From Modestobacter roseus (lineage in GTDB: Bacteria; Actinomycetota; Actinomycetes; Mycobacteriales; Geodermatophilaceae): DNA of 64,000 nt. The notes under the pieces are model-generated. The model had not been told where the DNA came from. It did not search any database and saw only the letters and a list, made by a program, of their open reading frames with translations. A program made the position numbers and the translations under genes. Every line of letters starts with the position of its first letter. The first letter of the stretch is position 1. This document shows, piece after piece, positions 7,553 to 16,853 of the stretch. Location: positions 2,356,001 to 2,420,000 of the forward strand of contig NZ_VLKF01000001.1 in NCBI RefSeq assembly GCF_007994135.1, read 5' to 3'.

Positions 7553-9235
7553 GTGACCCTGACTGCTGCGCACGTCCCGGGACCGGCCCCGCTCCAGCAC
7601 GCCCCGCGGGCCAGCCTCGGCAACGTGCTCGAACACCTGGGCACCACCCTGCTGGAGGTGGTGGCCGGCGACCCCACCCGGCCACTGGACGAGCTCGGCG
7701 TGGGCGGGGTGGTCATCCACGACCCGGTCGACGCCCCGGTCCTGCCGCCCCGCGCGCTGGTGCTGGGGGTCGGGGTGCACGAGCCCGACGACGTCCTGGC
7801 GCTGCTGACGGAGACCGCCGCCGCCGGCGGTGCCGGGGTGGTGGTGCGCGCGCCGGCGCCGACCGACCCGCGGATCGCCGAGGTCGCCGCGCGCACCGGC
7901 ACCCTGCTGCTGGCGCTGACCCGGGGCGCGAGCTGGAACCAGCTGGCCGCCCTGGTGCGGGCCCTGCTCGGCGAGGGCGAGGTGGGCACCGCCGAGCCGG
8001 AGTCGTTCGGCGGCGTGCCGGCCGGTGACCTGTTCGCCCTGGCCAACGCGATCGGGTCGCTGCTGGACGCGCCGGTGACGATCGAGGACCGCAGCTCCCG
8101 GATCCTGGCGTTCTCCGGCCGCCAGGACGAGGCCGACGAGTCACGGATCCAGACCATCCTCGGCCGCCAGGTGCCCGACCGGTTCACCCGCGGCCTGGAG
8201 GCGCACGGCATCTTCCGGCAGGTCTACGCCAGCGACCGGCCGGTGTGGCTGCCCGCGGACACCCTGGGCATGCCGGAGGTGACGGTGGCGCGCACGGCGA
8301 TCGCGGTGCGGGCCGGCGACGAGATCCTGGGCACCATCTGGGCCGCCACCGACGAGCCGCTGGACGACGCCCGGGAGCGCAGCCTGGTCGACGCGGCCAA
8401 GCTGGTCGCGCTGCACCTGCTGCGGATGCGGGCCGGCGCCGACGTCGAGCGCCGGCTGGCCAGCGAGCTGGTGGCCACCGCGCTGGAGGGCGGCCCGGGC
8501 ACCGTCGACGCGCTGGCCCGGCTCGGGCTCGCCGGCCGCCCGCTCATCGTCCTGGCGATGGGGCTGACCGAGCCCGACGCCGAGCCGGGCACGCTCAGCC
8601 TGGCCCGGCGGGAGGCGGAGCGGCAGCGGTCCGCCGACGCGCTCGCCGTGCACCTCACCGCGCTGCACCCGGGATCGGTGGTCGCGGTGGTCGGCGGGGT
8701 CAGCTACGCCGTCCTCCCGGTGACCGCCGGGATCGAGGGCGCCGACGAACGGGCGGCGGCCGTGGCCACGGAGTTCCTGCAGCGCACCGGCGGGCGGGTG
8801 CCCGGGATGATCGGCGTCGGCACCGTCGCCGCGGAGGTCTCCGCGCTGACCCGCTCCCGGGACAGCGCCGACCGGGCGCTGCGGGTGCTGCGCAGCGGCA
8901 CCACCTCCCGGCGGGTGGCGCGCGCCGCCGAGGTGCACATCGAGTCGCTGATGCTCCAGCTGGCCGACCTGGCCGCCGCCGAGGGGCACCAGGCCTCCGG
9001 TCCGGTGGCCCGGCTGGCCGCCTACGACGCCGCGCACCGCACCCAGCTGGTGGCGACGCTGCGGGCCTGGCTGGACGCCTTCGGCGACGCCATCCGCGCG
9101 GCCGGTGAGGTGCACGTGCACCCCAACACGTTCCGCTACCGGCTGCGGCGGATCGCCGAGGTCGGCGGCATCGACCTCGACGACGCCGACTCCCGGTTCG
9201 CCGCGATGCTGGAGCTCCGCCTGCTGCGCTGGTGA
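7553..9235 (+). CDS. PucR-family transcriptional regulator
   Basis: 560 residues. The N-terminal about 130 residues form the PucR ligand-type domain, the middle (about 155-290) looks GAF-like (LLDAPVTIEDRSSRILAFSG; ILGTIWAATDEP), and the C-terminus has the PucR helix-turn-helix: VHVHPNTFRYRLRRIAEVGG followed by DDADSRFAAMLELRLL. PucR/CdaR-type proteins usually activate catabolic or transport genes (purines, sugar acids, amino acids, peptides). Its place between the NSAR cluster and the oligopeptide transporter operon, and a weak copy of the shared dyad at its own promoter, make it the natural candidate regulator of this region. That link is inference. Confidence 0.88.
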   Translation: MTLTAAHVPGPAPLQHAPRASLGNVLEHLGTTLLEVVAGDPTRPLDELGVGGVVIHDPVDAPVLPPRALVLGVGVHEPDDVLALLTETAAAGGAGVVVRAPAPTDPRIAEVAARTGTLLLALTRGASWNQLAALVRALLGEGEVGTAEPESFGGVPAGDLFALANAIGSLLDAPVTIEDRSSRILAFSGRQDEADESRIQTILGRQVPDRFTRGLEAHGIFRQVYASDRPVWLPADTLGMPEVTVARTAIAVRAGDEILGTIWAATDEPLDDARERSLVDAAKLVALHLLRMRAGADVERRLASELVATALEGGPGTVDALARLGLAGRPLIVLAMGLTEPDAEPGTLSLARREAERQRSADALAVHLTALHPGSVVAVVGGVSYAVLPVTAGIEGADERAAAVATEFLQRTGGRVPGMIGVGTVAAEVSALTRSRDSADRALRVLRSGTTSRRVARAAEVHIESLMLQLADLAAAEGHQASGPVARLAAYDAAHRTQLVATLRAWLDAFGDAIRAAGEVHVHPNTFRYRLRRIAEVGGIDLDDADSRFAAMLELRLLRW

Positions 9236-9237
9236 GC

Positions 9238-9353
9238 CGTCCCGCCGCCGACCACTCGGCCAGCCGGTCACTCAGCTCCGCGGGGGCGAGCACGGTGAAC
9301 TCCGCCCGGGTCGCGCCGAGCACCAGCACCGGTTCGATCCACACGCTGGGCGG
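9238..9353 (-). pseudogene. Possible gene remnant (C-terminal fragment)
   Basis: The - strand reads a coherent piece, VWIEPVLVLGATRAEFTVLA then PAELSDRLAEWSAAGRL, with strong G/C third-position bias although no gene covers it. The pattern VW-EPVLVL followed by a V-LAP-ELSD-L segment recalls the ends of nuclease-related (NERD) domain proteins. No start or body is present: upstream lies the small + gene and downstream the end of the PucR gene. It may be the last trace of a deleted gene, or chance bias in G+C-rich DNA. Confidence 0.25.
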
Positions 9354-9356
9354 GTG

Positions 9357-9548
9357 ATGACCAGCCCGCCTCCCCCCGGCGCGGTGGCGCGGGGCGGACC
9401 GCTCGACGGCAGCGTCCTCGGCGAGTCCGCACCGGCGCAGTTCGAGGTCGAGATGGCGGACGGCTCGCGCCACCGGTACGTCGCCACCGACGAGTGGTCC
9501 GAGAGCGCACGGGTCTACGACTGGCGTGGCCGGGCGGGAGCCCGCTGA
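9357..9548 (+). CDS. Small hypothetical protein (63 aa)
   Basis: ATG at 9357 to TGA at 9548. The sequence has an ARGGPLDGSVLGE turn, a short beta-rich middle ending RHRYVATDE, and a closing VYDWRGRAG, a layout seen in small hypothetical actinobacterial and phage proteins that begin G-GPLDG and end Y-W-GR. No membrane segment or signal peptide. It stands between the convergent PucR gene and the transporter operon. Function unknown. Confidence 0.55.
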   Translation: MTSPPPPGAVARGGPLDGSVLGESAPAQFEVEMADGSRHRYVATDEWSESARVYDWRGRAGAR

Positions 9549-9578
9549 GCCCGTGGCGACCGGCCGCGCCGGTCCGGC

Positions 9579-10580
9579 TCAGCCGGTCGCGGGCCGGCCG
9601 GTGACCTGGAGCAGCGGCTCCCGCGTCGCGGCGAAGTGGCAGGCCGCCGCGTGCCGGTGGTCGCTGCCGGGCTCGGTCGTGCGGCAGACCTCGCGGTCGG
9701 GGTGCACGAGCGGGCCGATCGGGCAGCGCGGGTGGTACCGGCACCCCGACGGCGGGGCGTGCGGGTCGGGCGGGTCGGCGTCCGGCACCGCCACCCCAGC
9801 CGCTGCCTCCGCCGGATCCGCCTCCGGGATGGCCCGGGGGTGCACCGAGTCGGGGACGGCGGCCAGCAGGTCGCGGGTGTAGGGGTGCTGGGGGTCGGTG
9901 AGCACCTGCTGGGCCGGCCCGTGCTCGACGATCCGGCCCAGGTACATCACCGCGATCTCGCTGGCCACGTACCGGACGACGGCGAGGTTGTGCGAGATGA
10001 ACAGCATCGAGGTGCCGAGCTCCCGCTGCAGCCGGCGCACCAGGTTGAGCACGGTGCCCTGGATGGAGACGTCCAGCGCGGAGGTGATCTCGTCGGCGAT
10101 GAGCACCTCCGGCCGGGCAGCCAGCGCCCGGGCCAGCGCCACCCGCTGCCGCTGCCCGCCGGACAGCTCCCCGGGGTACGCGCCGGCCCGGGTCGGGTCG
10201 AGCTCCACCAGCTCCAGCAGCCGGGCGACCTCGGCGCGGCGCTCGGCGGCGCGGAGGCCGCGGGGCACCGCCTCGGCGATGCTGGCGCCCACCGTCATGC
10301 GCGGGTCCAGCGAGGAGTACGGGTCCTGGAAGACCAGCTGCACCGGCCGGGCACCGGACCGGTGCGACAGCGGCCGCCCGTCGAGGGAGATCTCACCACC
10401 GGCCAGCGGGGCGAGGCCGACGGCGGCGCGGGCGAGGGTGGACTTGCCCGAGCCGGACTCCCCCACCAGGCCGACCACCGCGCCGTCGGGGACGGTCAGC
10501 GAGACCCGGTCGACGGCGGTCATCGCCCGCCGCCGGGAGCCGAAGCGGACGCTGACGTCGGAGAACCGCAGTTCGCTCAT
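9579..10580 (-). CDS. Oligopeptide/dipeptide ABC transporter ATP-binding protein (DppF/OppF type)
   Basis: 333 residues from ATG 10580. Walker A GESGSGKS at about 40-47, Q-loop VFQDPYSS, signature LSGGQRQR, Walker B VLIADE, and the family-specific C-terminal oligo_HPY region with CRYHPRCP and later Cys, which is typical of Opp/Dpp ATPases (in some members these Cys bind an iron-sulfur cluster). Its ATG overlaps the stop of the upstream CD-fusion gene. It is the last gene of the operon SBP-B-CD-F and supplies the second ATPase. Substrate is probably a di- or oligopeptide, which fits the neighbouring peptidases; nickel or muropeptide uptake cannot be excluded. Confidence 0.9.
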   Translation of the reverse strand: MSELRFSDVSVRFGSRRRAMTAVDRVSLTVPDGAVVGLVGESGSGKSTLARAAVGLAPLAGGEISLDGRPLSHRSGARPVQLVFQDPYSSLDPRMTVGASIAEAVPRGLRAAERRAEVARLLELVELDPTRAGAYPGELSGGQRQRVALARALAARPEVLIADEITSALDVSIQGTVLNLVRRLQRELGTSMLFISHNLAVVRYVASEIAVMYLGRIVEHGPAQQVLTDPQHPYTRDLLAAVPDSVHPRAIPEADPAEAAAGVAVPDADPPDPHAPPSGCRYHPRCPIGPLVHPDREVCRTTEPGSDHRHAAACHFAATREPLLQVTGRPATG

Positions 10581-12652
10581 GCCTGCCTCTCCAGGGCGGT
10601 CCCGGCGGGGAGCTCGTCCTCGGTGTCCCCGGCGTCCGCCGTCGCCCCGGCACCGGGTTCGGCCGGGGCGCGCTCGCCGGCGTGCCAGCAGGCCACCCGG
10701 CGGCCGGCGCCGTCGTCGGCCAGCGCCGGGTCCTCCTCGTGGCAACGGGCCGAGGCCAGCGGGCACCGCGGCGCGTAGGCGCAGCCGACGGGCTGGTGCG
10801 CTGGGTCGACCGGCCGCCCGGGGATGACCGGGAGCGGGCGGTCGAGGTCGACGTGCATGTCCGGCACCGTGGCGACCAGCGCCCGCGTGTAGGGGTGCCG
10901 GGCCGCGGTGGCCAGCTCCGCGGCGGGCAGGTCCTCCACGACCCGGCCGGCGTACATCACCAGCACCCGGTCGCAGACCTGGCCGACGACGGCGACGTCG
11001 TGGCTGATCAGCAGCAGCGCGACGTCGTCTGCGGCCCGGATCGAGGCCAGCAGGTCGAGCACCTGACGCTGGACGGTCACGTCGAGGGCGGTGGTCGGCT
11101 CGTCGGCGACGATCAGCGCCGGCTCGCCCATCAGGCCCATGCCGATCATCGCCCGCTGCCGCATGCCACCGGAGAACTCGTGCGGGTACTGGTGGGCCCG
11201 CCGCTCGGCGGCGGGGACCCGGACGCTGCGCAGCCGGTCGACGGCGCGGCCCAGCGCCTGGCGCCGGTTCATCCCCTGGTGCTCCTCGGCGACCTCGGCC
11301 AGCTGCCGGCCGATCCGGCGGGTGGGGTTGAAGGAGGTCATCGGGTCCTGGAAGACCATGGCGAAGGAGGTGCCGAGCAGCCGGCGGTGGGGCCGCACGT
11401 CGCCCCGCAGGTCCTCGCCGAGGAAGTCCAGCCGCTCCGCGGTCACCTGCCCGGGCTGCTCGACCAGCCGGGCCACCGCCAGCGCGGTCAGCGACTTGCC
11501 CGACCCGGACTCCCCCACGACGCCGACGGCCTCGCCGCGGCCGATCCGGAAGCTGACCCCGCGCACCGGCCGCACCGGCCCGTTCCCGCTGCCGGGGAAG
11601 GTGACCGTGAGGTCCTGGACGTCGAGCACCGTCCGGCCCCCGGCCGGCCCCGGATCGGTCGCCGGCGTCCCCTGGTCCTCGGTCCTCGCCCGCGCGGTGT
11701 CCAGGCTGACCACGCGGCCGGGGGCGAAGGCGCCGCCGACGCCGGCGGTCAGCCCGATGCCCTTGGCCACCGCCTCGCCGAACATGTTGAACGCCAGCCC
11801 GGCGACGACGATCGCCAGGCCGGGGGCGAGCGCCGCCACGGGGTGGATGTAGATGCCGGAGAGCCCGTCCTGCAGCAGCCGCCCCCAGTCGTAGGCCGGG
11901 GCCTGCACGCCGAGGCCCAGGAAGGACAGCCCGGCGAAGGCCAGCAGCGCGCCGCCGGCGCCGATGGTGGCGTTGACCACCAGCGGCTCGCCGATGTTGG
12001 GCAGCACGTGCCGCAGCAGGACCCGGACGCGGCCGACCCCGACGATCCGGGCCGCGGCCACGTAGTCGCGGTCGGCGACGCCGGCGGACAGCGTGTGGGT
12101 GAGCCGGGCGAAGGCCGGTGCGCCGGCGAAGCCGATGGCCAGCACCGCACCGGTCGCGCCGACGCCGAAGACGACGGCGAAGAACAGCGCGAGCAGCAGC
12201 CCGGGGAAGGCGACGGCGATGTCGACCCCCGCGGTGACCAGCCGCCCGGCCCGCCGCCCCAGCAGCAGCGGTGCGGTGCCCAGCAGGAGTCCCGCGACGA
12301 CGGCGATGAGGGTGGCCAGCAGGGCCAGCCCGATCGACAGCCGGGTGGCCACGAGCACGCGGGCGAACAGGTCCCGGCCCAGCGCGTCGGTGCCCACCCA
12401 GTGCTCGGCGGAGGCGCCCTGCAGTGCGTCGGCGGTGTCCACCGTGTCGGCGGCGTCGGACCAGAACACCGGGCCGAACACCGCCAGCAGGAGCACCAGC
12501 GCCAGCAGCAGACCGGCCCCCGCGCCGACCGGCGTCCGCAGCACGGCGAACCAGCGGGAGCGCCCCGCCGACCGGCGGGGCGCCACGGCCGCCGGACGGT
12601 CGTCCGGTGCGGCGGCGGGGGTGGCTGCTGCCGGGGTGGCTGGGGTGACCAT
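10577..12652 (-). CDS. Fused ABC permease (DppC) and ATP-binding protein (DppD)
   Basis: 691 residues. Residues 1 to about 310 are a DppC-type permease (N-terminal OppC_N region, WVGTDALGRDLFARV, five or six membrane segments, EAA-like loop AARIVGVGRVRVLLRHVLPN). Residues about 345-660 are a complete ATPase: Walker A GESGSGKS, QDPMTSFNP, signature FSGGMRQR, Walker B LIVADEPTTALD, and an oligo_HPY tail with CAYAPRCPLASARC. Such CD fusions occur in actinobacteria. The start lies 3 bp after the DppB stop and the stop overlaps the DppF start, so all are one operon. Confidence 0.92.
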   Translation of the reverse strand: MVTPATPAAATPAAAPDDRPAAVAPRRSAGRSRWFAVLRTPVGAGAGLLLALVLLLAVFGPVFWSDAADTVDTADALQGASAEHWVGTDALGRDLFARVLVATRLSIGLALLATLIAVVAGLLLGTAPLLLGRRAGRLVTAGVDIAVAFPGLLLALFFAVVFGVGATGAVLAIGFAGAPAFARLTHTLSAGVADRDYVAAARIVGVGRVRVLLRHVLPNIGEPLVVNATIGAGGALLAFAGLSFLGLGVQAPAYDWGRLLQDGLSGIYIHPVAALAPGLAIVVAGLAFNMFGEAVAKGIGLTAGVGGAFAPGRVVSLDTARARTEDQGTPATDPGPAGGRTVLDVQDLTVTFPGSGNGPVRPVRGVSFRIGRGEAVGVVGESGSGKSLTALAVARLVEQPGQVTAERLDFLGEDLRGDVRPHRRLLGTSFAMVFQDPMTSFNPTRRIGRQLAEVAEEHQGMNRRQALGRAVDRLRSVRVPAAERRAHQYPHEFSGGMRQRAMIGMGLMGEPALIVADEPTTALDVTVQRQVLDLLASIRAADDVALLLISHDVAVVGQVCDRVLVMYAGRVVEDLPAAELATAARHPYTRALVATVPDMHVDLDRPLPVIPGRPVDPAHQPVGCAYAPRCPLASARCHEEDPALADDGAGRRVACWHAGERAPAEPGAGATADAGDTEDELPAGTALERQA

Positions 12653-12655
12653 CGC

Positions 12656-13666
12656 TCAGCTCTCCCGGATGGCCGAGCGCGGGTCCAGCAGCGCCAGCAC
12701 GACGTCGACGACGAGGTTGACCAGCAGCACCCCCGCGCCGTAGACGAGGACGATGCCCTGCACCACCGGGTAGTCCTTGAGCAGGATCGACTGCACGATC
12801 GTGCTGCCCAGGCCCGGCCAGGCGAAGACGTTCTCCACCAGCACGGTGCCGGCGATCAGCGCGCTGAGCAGCAGCCCGCCCAGGGTGATGGTCGAGGTGA
12901 GCGCGTTGGGCACCGCGTGCCGCAGGTAGGTCTTCGACGGCGGCAGGCGTTTGGCCCGGGCGGTGCGCACGTAGTCGGTCTGCAGCACCGCGAGCATCTC
13001 CACGCGCAGGATGCGCGCCAGCGCCGCCGCCGGGCCGATCGCCAGCGCCAGCACCGGCAGGACGTAGGAGCTGGGCCCCTCCTGCCCGGCCACCGGCAGC
13101 CACCCCAGCTCGACGCCGAAGACGAAGACCAGGCCCACCCCGAGCAGGAACTCCGGGATCGCACCGAAGACGACGCTGCCGGAGGAGAACGCCAGCTCCC
13201 GGCGCCGGGCCCGCCCGCCCCGGGTGAGCACGCCCATCGCCACCCCGATCGGGACGGCGAGGGCCATGGTCACCAGGAACGCCAGCAGGGCCATCTGCAC
13301 GGTGGCCGGCAGCCGCTGCCCGATGACCTGCGACACCGGCAGCTGGGAGGTCATCGACGTCCCCAGGTCCCCGGTGAACACCCCGCGCAGGCTGCGCAGG
13401 TACTGCAGCAGCAGGGGGTCGTCCAGCCCGAGCGACGCCCGGCGGGCGGCCACCAGCGACGCCGGCGCCGTCGGCCCCAGCGCCGAGCGGACCGGGTCGC
13501 CGGGGATCAGGTGGATCATCAGGAAGGAGGCGGTGAACAGCACCCACAACGAGACCAGCAGCCGGCCGCCGCGGCGGAGCGCGAAGCGGGCCCAGGGGCC
13601 CTGCAGCGCCGCCGCCACCCTCCCCTGCCCCGTGGTCGGACCGTGTTCCGCGGTCGTGCTGGCCAC
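12656..13666 (-). CDS. Oligopeptide ABC transporter permease (DppB type)
   Basis: 336 residues from GTG 13666, which has GGAGG about seven bases upstream; another GTG six bases earlier is too close to it. BPD_transp_1 family: first membrane helix at about 33-53 followed by IHLIPGDPVRSALGP, then five helices and the EAA loop VRTARAKRLPPSKTYLRHAVPNAL. It pairs with the DppC half of the next gene to form the membrane channel. It follows the substrate-binding protein gene by 44 bp. Confidence 0.92.
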   Translation of the reverse strand: MASTTAEHGPTTGQGRVAAALQGPWARFALRRGGRLLVSLWVLFTASFLMIHLIPGDPVRSALGPTAPASLVAARRASLGLDDPLLLQYLRSLRGVFTGDLGTSMTSQLPVSQVIGQRLPATVQMALLAFLVTMALAVPIGVAMGVLTRGGRARRRELAFSSGSVVFGAIPEFLLGVGLVFVFGVELGWLPVAGQEGPSSYVLPVLALAIGPAAALARILRVEMLAVLQTDYVRTARAKRLPPSKTYLRHAVPNALTSTITLGGLLLSALIAGTVLVENVFAWPGLGSTIVQSILLKDYPVVQGIVLVYGAGVLLVNLVVDVVLALLDPRSAIRES

Positions 13667-13710
13667 GTGCACCTCCTCCGCTCCGAGCGCCCTGTCCGTG
13701 ACCCGCCTGC

Positions 13711-15291
13711 TCAGTCGGCCAGCATCCGGATGGTCGTGGGCACGACGGCGACCGCACCGGAGTCGAACTCCGCCCCGCTGCCGAACGTGCTGGCCGACTG
13801 GTTGGCGAAGGGGACGACGTCGGCCGCTTCGATGAGGTTCGCCTCCGCGGCCAGCCACTCGTCGCAGCCCTCGGCGCCGGCCATCGCCGCCGCCCGGGCC
13901 ACGCCCTCCTCGTAGTCGGCGTTCGCGATCCGCGAGAAGTTGTTGCCCTCGGGGGCGGCCGGGCCGGAGAAGAAGGGCACCAGCTGGTCGGGGCTGCTGA
14001 CGTTGAGCGCCAGCCAGGTCACATCCCAGTTGCCGCTGCCGAAGACGGTCTGCAGGAGTGCGGTGTCGTCCTGCCCGCTCATGCTCACCTCGGCCCCCAG
14101 CTCCTGCCACGTCGCGGCGGCGAGCTCGGCGGCGGCGGCCCCGCCGGAGCCCAGACCCGAGTTGTAGATGAAGGTCAGCTCGAGGGGGGTCCCGTCCTTG
14201 GTCCGGGTGCCGTCCGGCCCGGCGGTCCACCCGGCGTCGTCCAGCGTCTGCCGGGCCACGTCGAGCCCCCCGGTGGGGAGCGCGCCCGACACCGAGTCCC
14301 CCGGGCAGGCCACCGGGGCAGCGGTCGCCAGGGTGGTGGCGGGACCGCCGGTGCCCCCGGTGAGCACCGACTGCAGCTCGTCCAGGTCCAGGGCCTGGGT
14401 CAGCGCGCGGCGGACCGCCGGGTCGGCGCCGGGCCGGCCCTCCTGCTGGTGGAACCACATCTCGCCCAGCACCGCGTCCAGGGTGCTGGCGAAGAGGTCG
14501 GACTCGACGAGGCGCTGGGCGTCCGGGCCGAGCACCGTGGCCGCGTTGAGCCCGCCGGACAGCAGCAGGTTGGCCGCCGTCGTCGCGTTCGGCACCACCT
14601 GCACGACCACCTGGTCGGGCATGCCCTCCTCGGCCGTGGTCGCGCCGTCGGGCCCCCACGTGTAGCCCTCGCGGAGCGTGTAGGTGATGCGGTCGCCCGG
14701 GACCACCTCGGTCAGCTCGTACGGGCCGGTGCCGCGGGTCTCGTCGGCCAGCACCGAGCGGTCCGCCAGCCCGCTGGCGCAGACCATCGGGATGCTGGCC
14801 AGTCCCTGGAGGACGAAGGGCGCGGGCTCGGCGAGCGTGATGGTCAGCGTCGAGCCGTCGGCGGTGGCCGTGGCGCCGGGGGGCAGGTACGTGCCCAGCA
14901 GCGGGCTCTCGTTCGCCGGGTCGGCGACGTAGGAGATGTTCGCCGCGGCGTCGGCCGCGGTGAACGGCGAACCGTCGGCGCAGGTGACGCCGTCGCCCAG
15001 GGTCAGCGTGACCTCCGTGCCGTCCACCGCCCAGTCGCTGGCGAGCCCGCTGACCACGGTGCCGTCGTCGGCCAGGTGCACCAGCGAGTCGTAGGCGAAG
15101 GCGCTGAGCTGGAACACGTTGCTGGCCGGGGACATCTGCGGGTCGAGGTTCCCCGGGTCGGCGTCCATCGCCATGGTGAAGGTGCCGCCGGAGGCGACCT
15201 CTCCCCCGCCACCGCCGCCGTCCCCACCTCCGCAGCCGGCGAGGAGGATCACGACGGCACACGCGCCGGCGCCGGTGCGGATGAACCTCAT
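13711..15291 (-). CDS. Family 5 extracellular solute-binding lipoprotein (peptide-type)
   Basis: 526 residues. Signal peptide with lipobox LLAGC (Cys at 20), a Gly-rich linker, then the SBP_bac_5 fold with its early NLDPQMSPASNVFQLSAFAY segment and the VRRALTQALDLDEL helix typical of DppA/OppA proteins. The protein would be anchored outside the membrane and feed the B/CD/F transporter. The gene starts the operon after a 141-bp gap that holds a hairpin and a TTCGT-N8-ACGAG dyad, so it probably has its own promoter despite the co-directional S12 hydrolase upstream. Confidence 0.92.
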   Translation of the reverse strand: MRFIRTGAGACAVVILLAGCGGGDGGGGGGEVASGGTFTMAMDADPGNLDPQMSPASNVFQLSAFAYDSLVHLADDGTVVSGLASDWAVDGTEVTLTLGDGVTCADGSPFTAADAAANISYVADPANESPLLGTYLPPGATATADGSTLTITLAEPAPFVLQGLASIPMVCASGLADRSVLADETRGTGPYELTEVVPGDRITYTLREGYTWGPDGATTAEEGMPDQVVVQVVPNATTAANLLLSGGLNAATVLGPDAQRLVESDLFASTLDAVLGEMWFHQQEGRPGADPAVRRALTQALDLDELQSVLTGGTGGPATTLATAAPVACPGDSVSGALPTGGLDVARQTLDDAGWTAGPDGTRTKDGTPLELTFIYNSGLGSGGAAAAELAAATWQELGAEVSMSGQDDTALLQTVFGSGNWDVTWLALNVSSPDQLVPFFSGPAAPEGNNFSRIANADYEEGVARAAAMAGAEGCDEWLAAEANLIEAADVVPFANQSASTFGSGAEFDSGAVAVVPTTIRMLAD

Positions 15292-15365
15292 GGGGTGTCC
15301 TCTCGGGAGGTCAGTGCGGAGGAGTGGCGGTTGCGAGAAGGCTGCCCGGCATCGGGCGGGGGGTC

Positions 15366-15383
15366 TTCGTGCGCTGGCACGAG
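15366..15383. promoter_or_regulatory. TTCGT-N8-ACGAG dyad upstream of the peptide transporter operon
   Basis: One mismatch from the TTCGT-N8-ACGAA dyad seen at 1271, 16887 and 22227; its spacer begins GCGC like the 16887 copy. It lies 75 bp upstream of the SBP start codon at 15291. Confidence 0.45.
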
Positions 15384-15395
15384 GTGACCGGGGGC

Positions 15396-15417
15396 GGCTC
15401 GTCGGTGGTGACGAGCC
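15396..15417 (-). terminator. Hairpin between S12 hydrolase gene and transporter operon
   Basis: GGCTCGTC (15396-15403) pairs with GACGAGCC (15410-15417) around a 6-nt loop, 16 nt after the S12 stop in the transcribed direction. It would end the S12 transcript or lower read-through into the SBP gene. Confidence 0.4.
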
Positions 15418-15432
15418 AGGTGGACGACCGGG

Positions 15433-16821
15433 TCACCCAGCGGCCCGGGGCACGGCCCGGCCGATGTGCAGGAACGCGGCGTGGCCGGCGCCGTCGTCAC
15501 CGAGGAAGGCGAAGGGCACGTGCAGCCCCGACTGGGCCTGCACCGGGATGAGCGTGTCCGGGGCGAAGGCCACCAGCTCGCTGCGCTCGGGCTGCTCGCC
15601 CAGCTCGAGCGCGTCGCCCTTGGGCCGCATCTCCAGCCACACCCGGCCGTCGTCGTCCTGGCTGACCACGAGGTCGGCGACCCGGCTGCTGTAGGTGCCG
15701 GCGTACCGCATCGCGTCGACCGGCTCCGGGTGCTCCGGCGGCACCGGCAGCGGGTGCAGCTGCACGTCGGCCAGTTCGCGGAGCACGTGCCCCACCACGT
15801 CGCGGTAGAGCCCGTAGGGGTTCCCGCCGTTGGTGAGCAGGACGACGGCGATGCCGCGCTCGGGCAGCACCCGCAGGAACGAGGCCTGGCCGATGGTGTT
15901 GCCGTCGTGCCCGACCACCGGGGTGCCCAGCCCGTCGAACAGCTCCCAGCCCAGCCCCCAGGCGTCGCCCATCACCCGGATGTCGGGCAGCCGCACCCGG
16001 GGCTCCTGCATGGCCGCGACCGTGCCGGCGTCCAGCACGGTCGCGCCGTCGGCGGCCTTGCCCGCCTCCAGGTGCATCCGGGCGAAGGCGATCAGGTCCC
16101 GCGGCCGCATCGCCAGCGTGGAGCCGGCCGGGGCGTTGGACCGGGCCAGCGCCCACACCGGGGCCGGCACCTCCGGGGCGTCCGGCTCGGGGCGCACGTG
16201 GCCCACCGCCACCCGGTGCACGATCGCCTCGTACGGGCTCGCCGCGGCGTGGGTGAGCCCGAGCGGGGTGAACAGGTGCTCGGCCAGGCACTCGTCGAAG
16301 GGCTTGCCGCGCAGCACCTCCACCAGCCGGCCGAGCACGCAGTAGCCGGCGTTGTTGTAGGAGAACTGGTCGCCGGGCGGGAAGAGCTGGGCCAGGTCGC
16401 CGAGGCCGGCGACGTAGCGCGCCAGGGCGTCGTCGCCGCGACCGGTGTCGGTGAAGACGTCGCCCTCGAAGCCCGCGGTGTGGCTGAGCAGCTGCTCGAC
16501 GGTGAGGGTGCGGGCCGCGTGCTCGTCGGCCAGCGCGAAGTCGGGCAGGTGCCGGCTCACCGGGTCCGCCAGCGCGACCCTGCCGTCGTCGACCAGCTGC
16601 ATCACCAGCGTCGCCGTCCACACCTTGGTGATCGAGCCGATCTGGAACAGCGAGTCCGGCGTCGCCTCCACTCCGGTGGCCGTGCTGAGCAGCCCGGCGG
16701 CGGCGTCGACCACCTCGCCGTCGGCGAGCACCGCCACCCCGGCGGCGGGTACGTCGTGCTCGGCCAGGAGTGCGGGCAGGCGGTCGCGGATCCAGGCTCC
16801 GACCTCGTCCAGCTTCGTCAT
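15433..16821 (-). CDS. S12-family serine hydrolase (beta-lactamase class C / D-aminopeptidase fold), copy A
   Basis: 462 residues from ATG 16821; TACCGT lies six bases before it (minus-strand reading, 16833-16828), so it is probably leaderless. Catalytic SxxK is Ser63-Ile-Thr-Lys66, YxN is Tyr155-Asn-Asn157, and the later GHDG motif corresponds to the KTG-like box. No signal peptide. The beta-rich C-terminal domain (about 365-462) resembles the extra domains of D-aminopeptidases and esterases in this family. It is clearly paralogous to the gene at 22347 (shared blocks FQIGSITKVWTATLVMQLVD and DVFTDTGRGDD). The family includes D-stereospecific peptidases, which would fit the D-amino-acid theme; an esterase or beta-lactamase-like role is also possible. 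Confidence 0.87.
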   Translation of the reverse strand: MTKLDEVGAWIRDRLPALLAEHDVPAAGVAVLADGEVVDAAAGLLSTATGVEATPDSLFQIGSITKVWTATLVMQLVDDGRVALADPVSRHLPDFALADEHAARTLTVEQLLSHTAGFEGDVFTDTGRGDDALARYVAGLGDLAQLFPPGDQFSYNNAGYCVLGRLVEVLRGKPFDECLAEHLFTPLGLTHAAASPYEAIVHRVAVGHVRPEPDAPEVPAPVWALARSNAPAGSTLAMRPRDLIAFARMHLEAGKAADGATVLDAGTVAAMQEPRVRLPDIRVMGDAWGLGWELFDGLGTPVVGHDGNTIGQASFLRVLPERGIAVVLLTNGGNPYGLYRDVVGHVLRELADVQLHPLPVPPEHPEPVDAMRYAGTYSSRVADLVVSQDDDGRVWLEMRPKGDALELGEQPERSELVAFAPDTLIPVQAQSGLHVPFAFLGDDGAGHAAFLHIGRAVPRAAG

Positions 16822-16853
16822 GCCGGAACGGTAGGAGCGCCGGTGCGCTGGTG

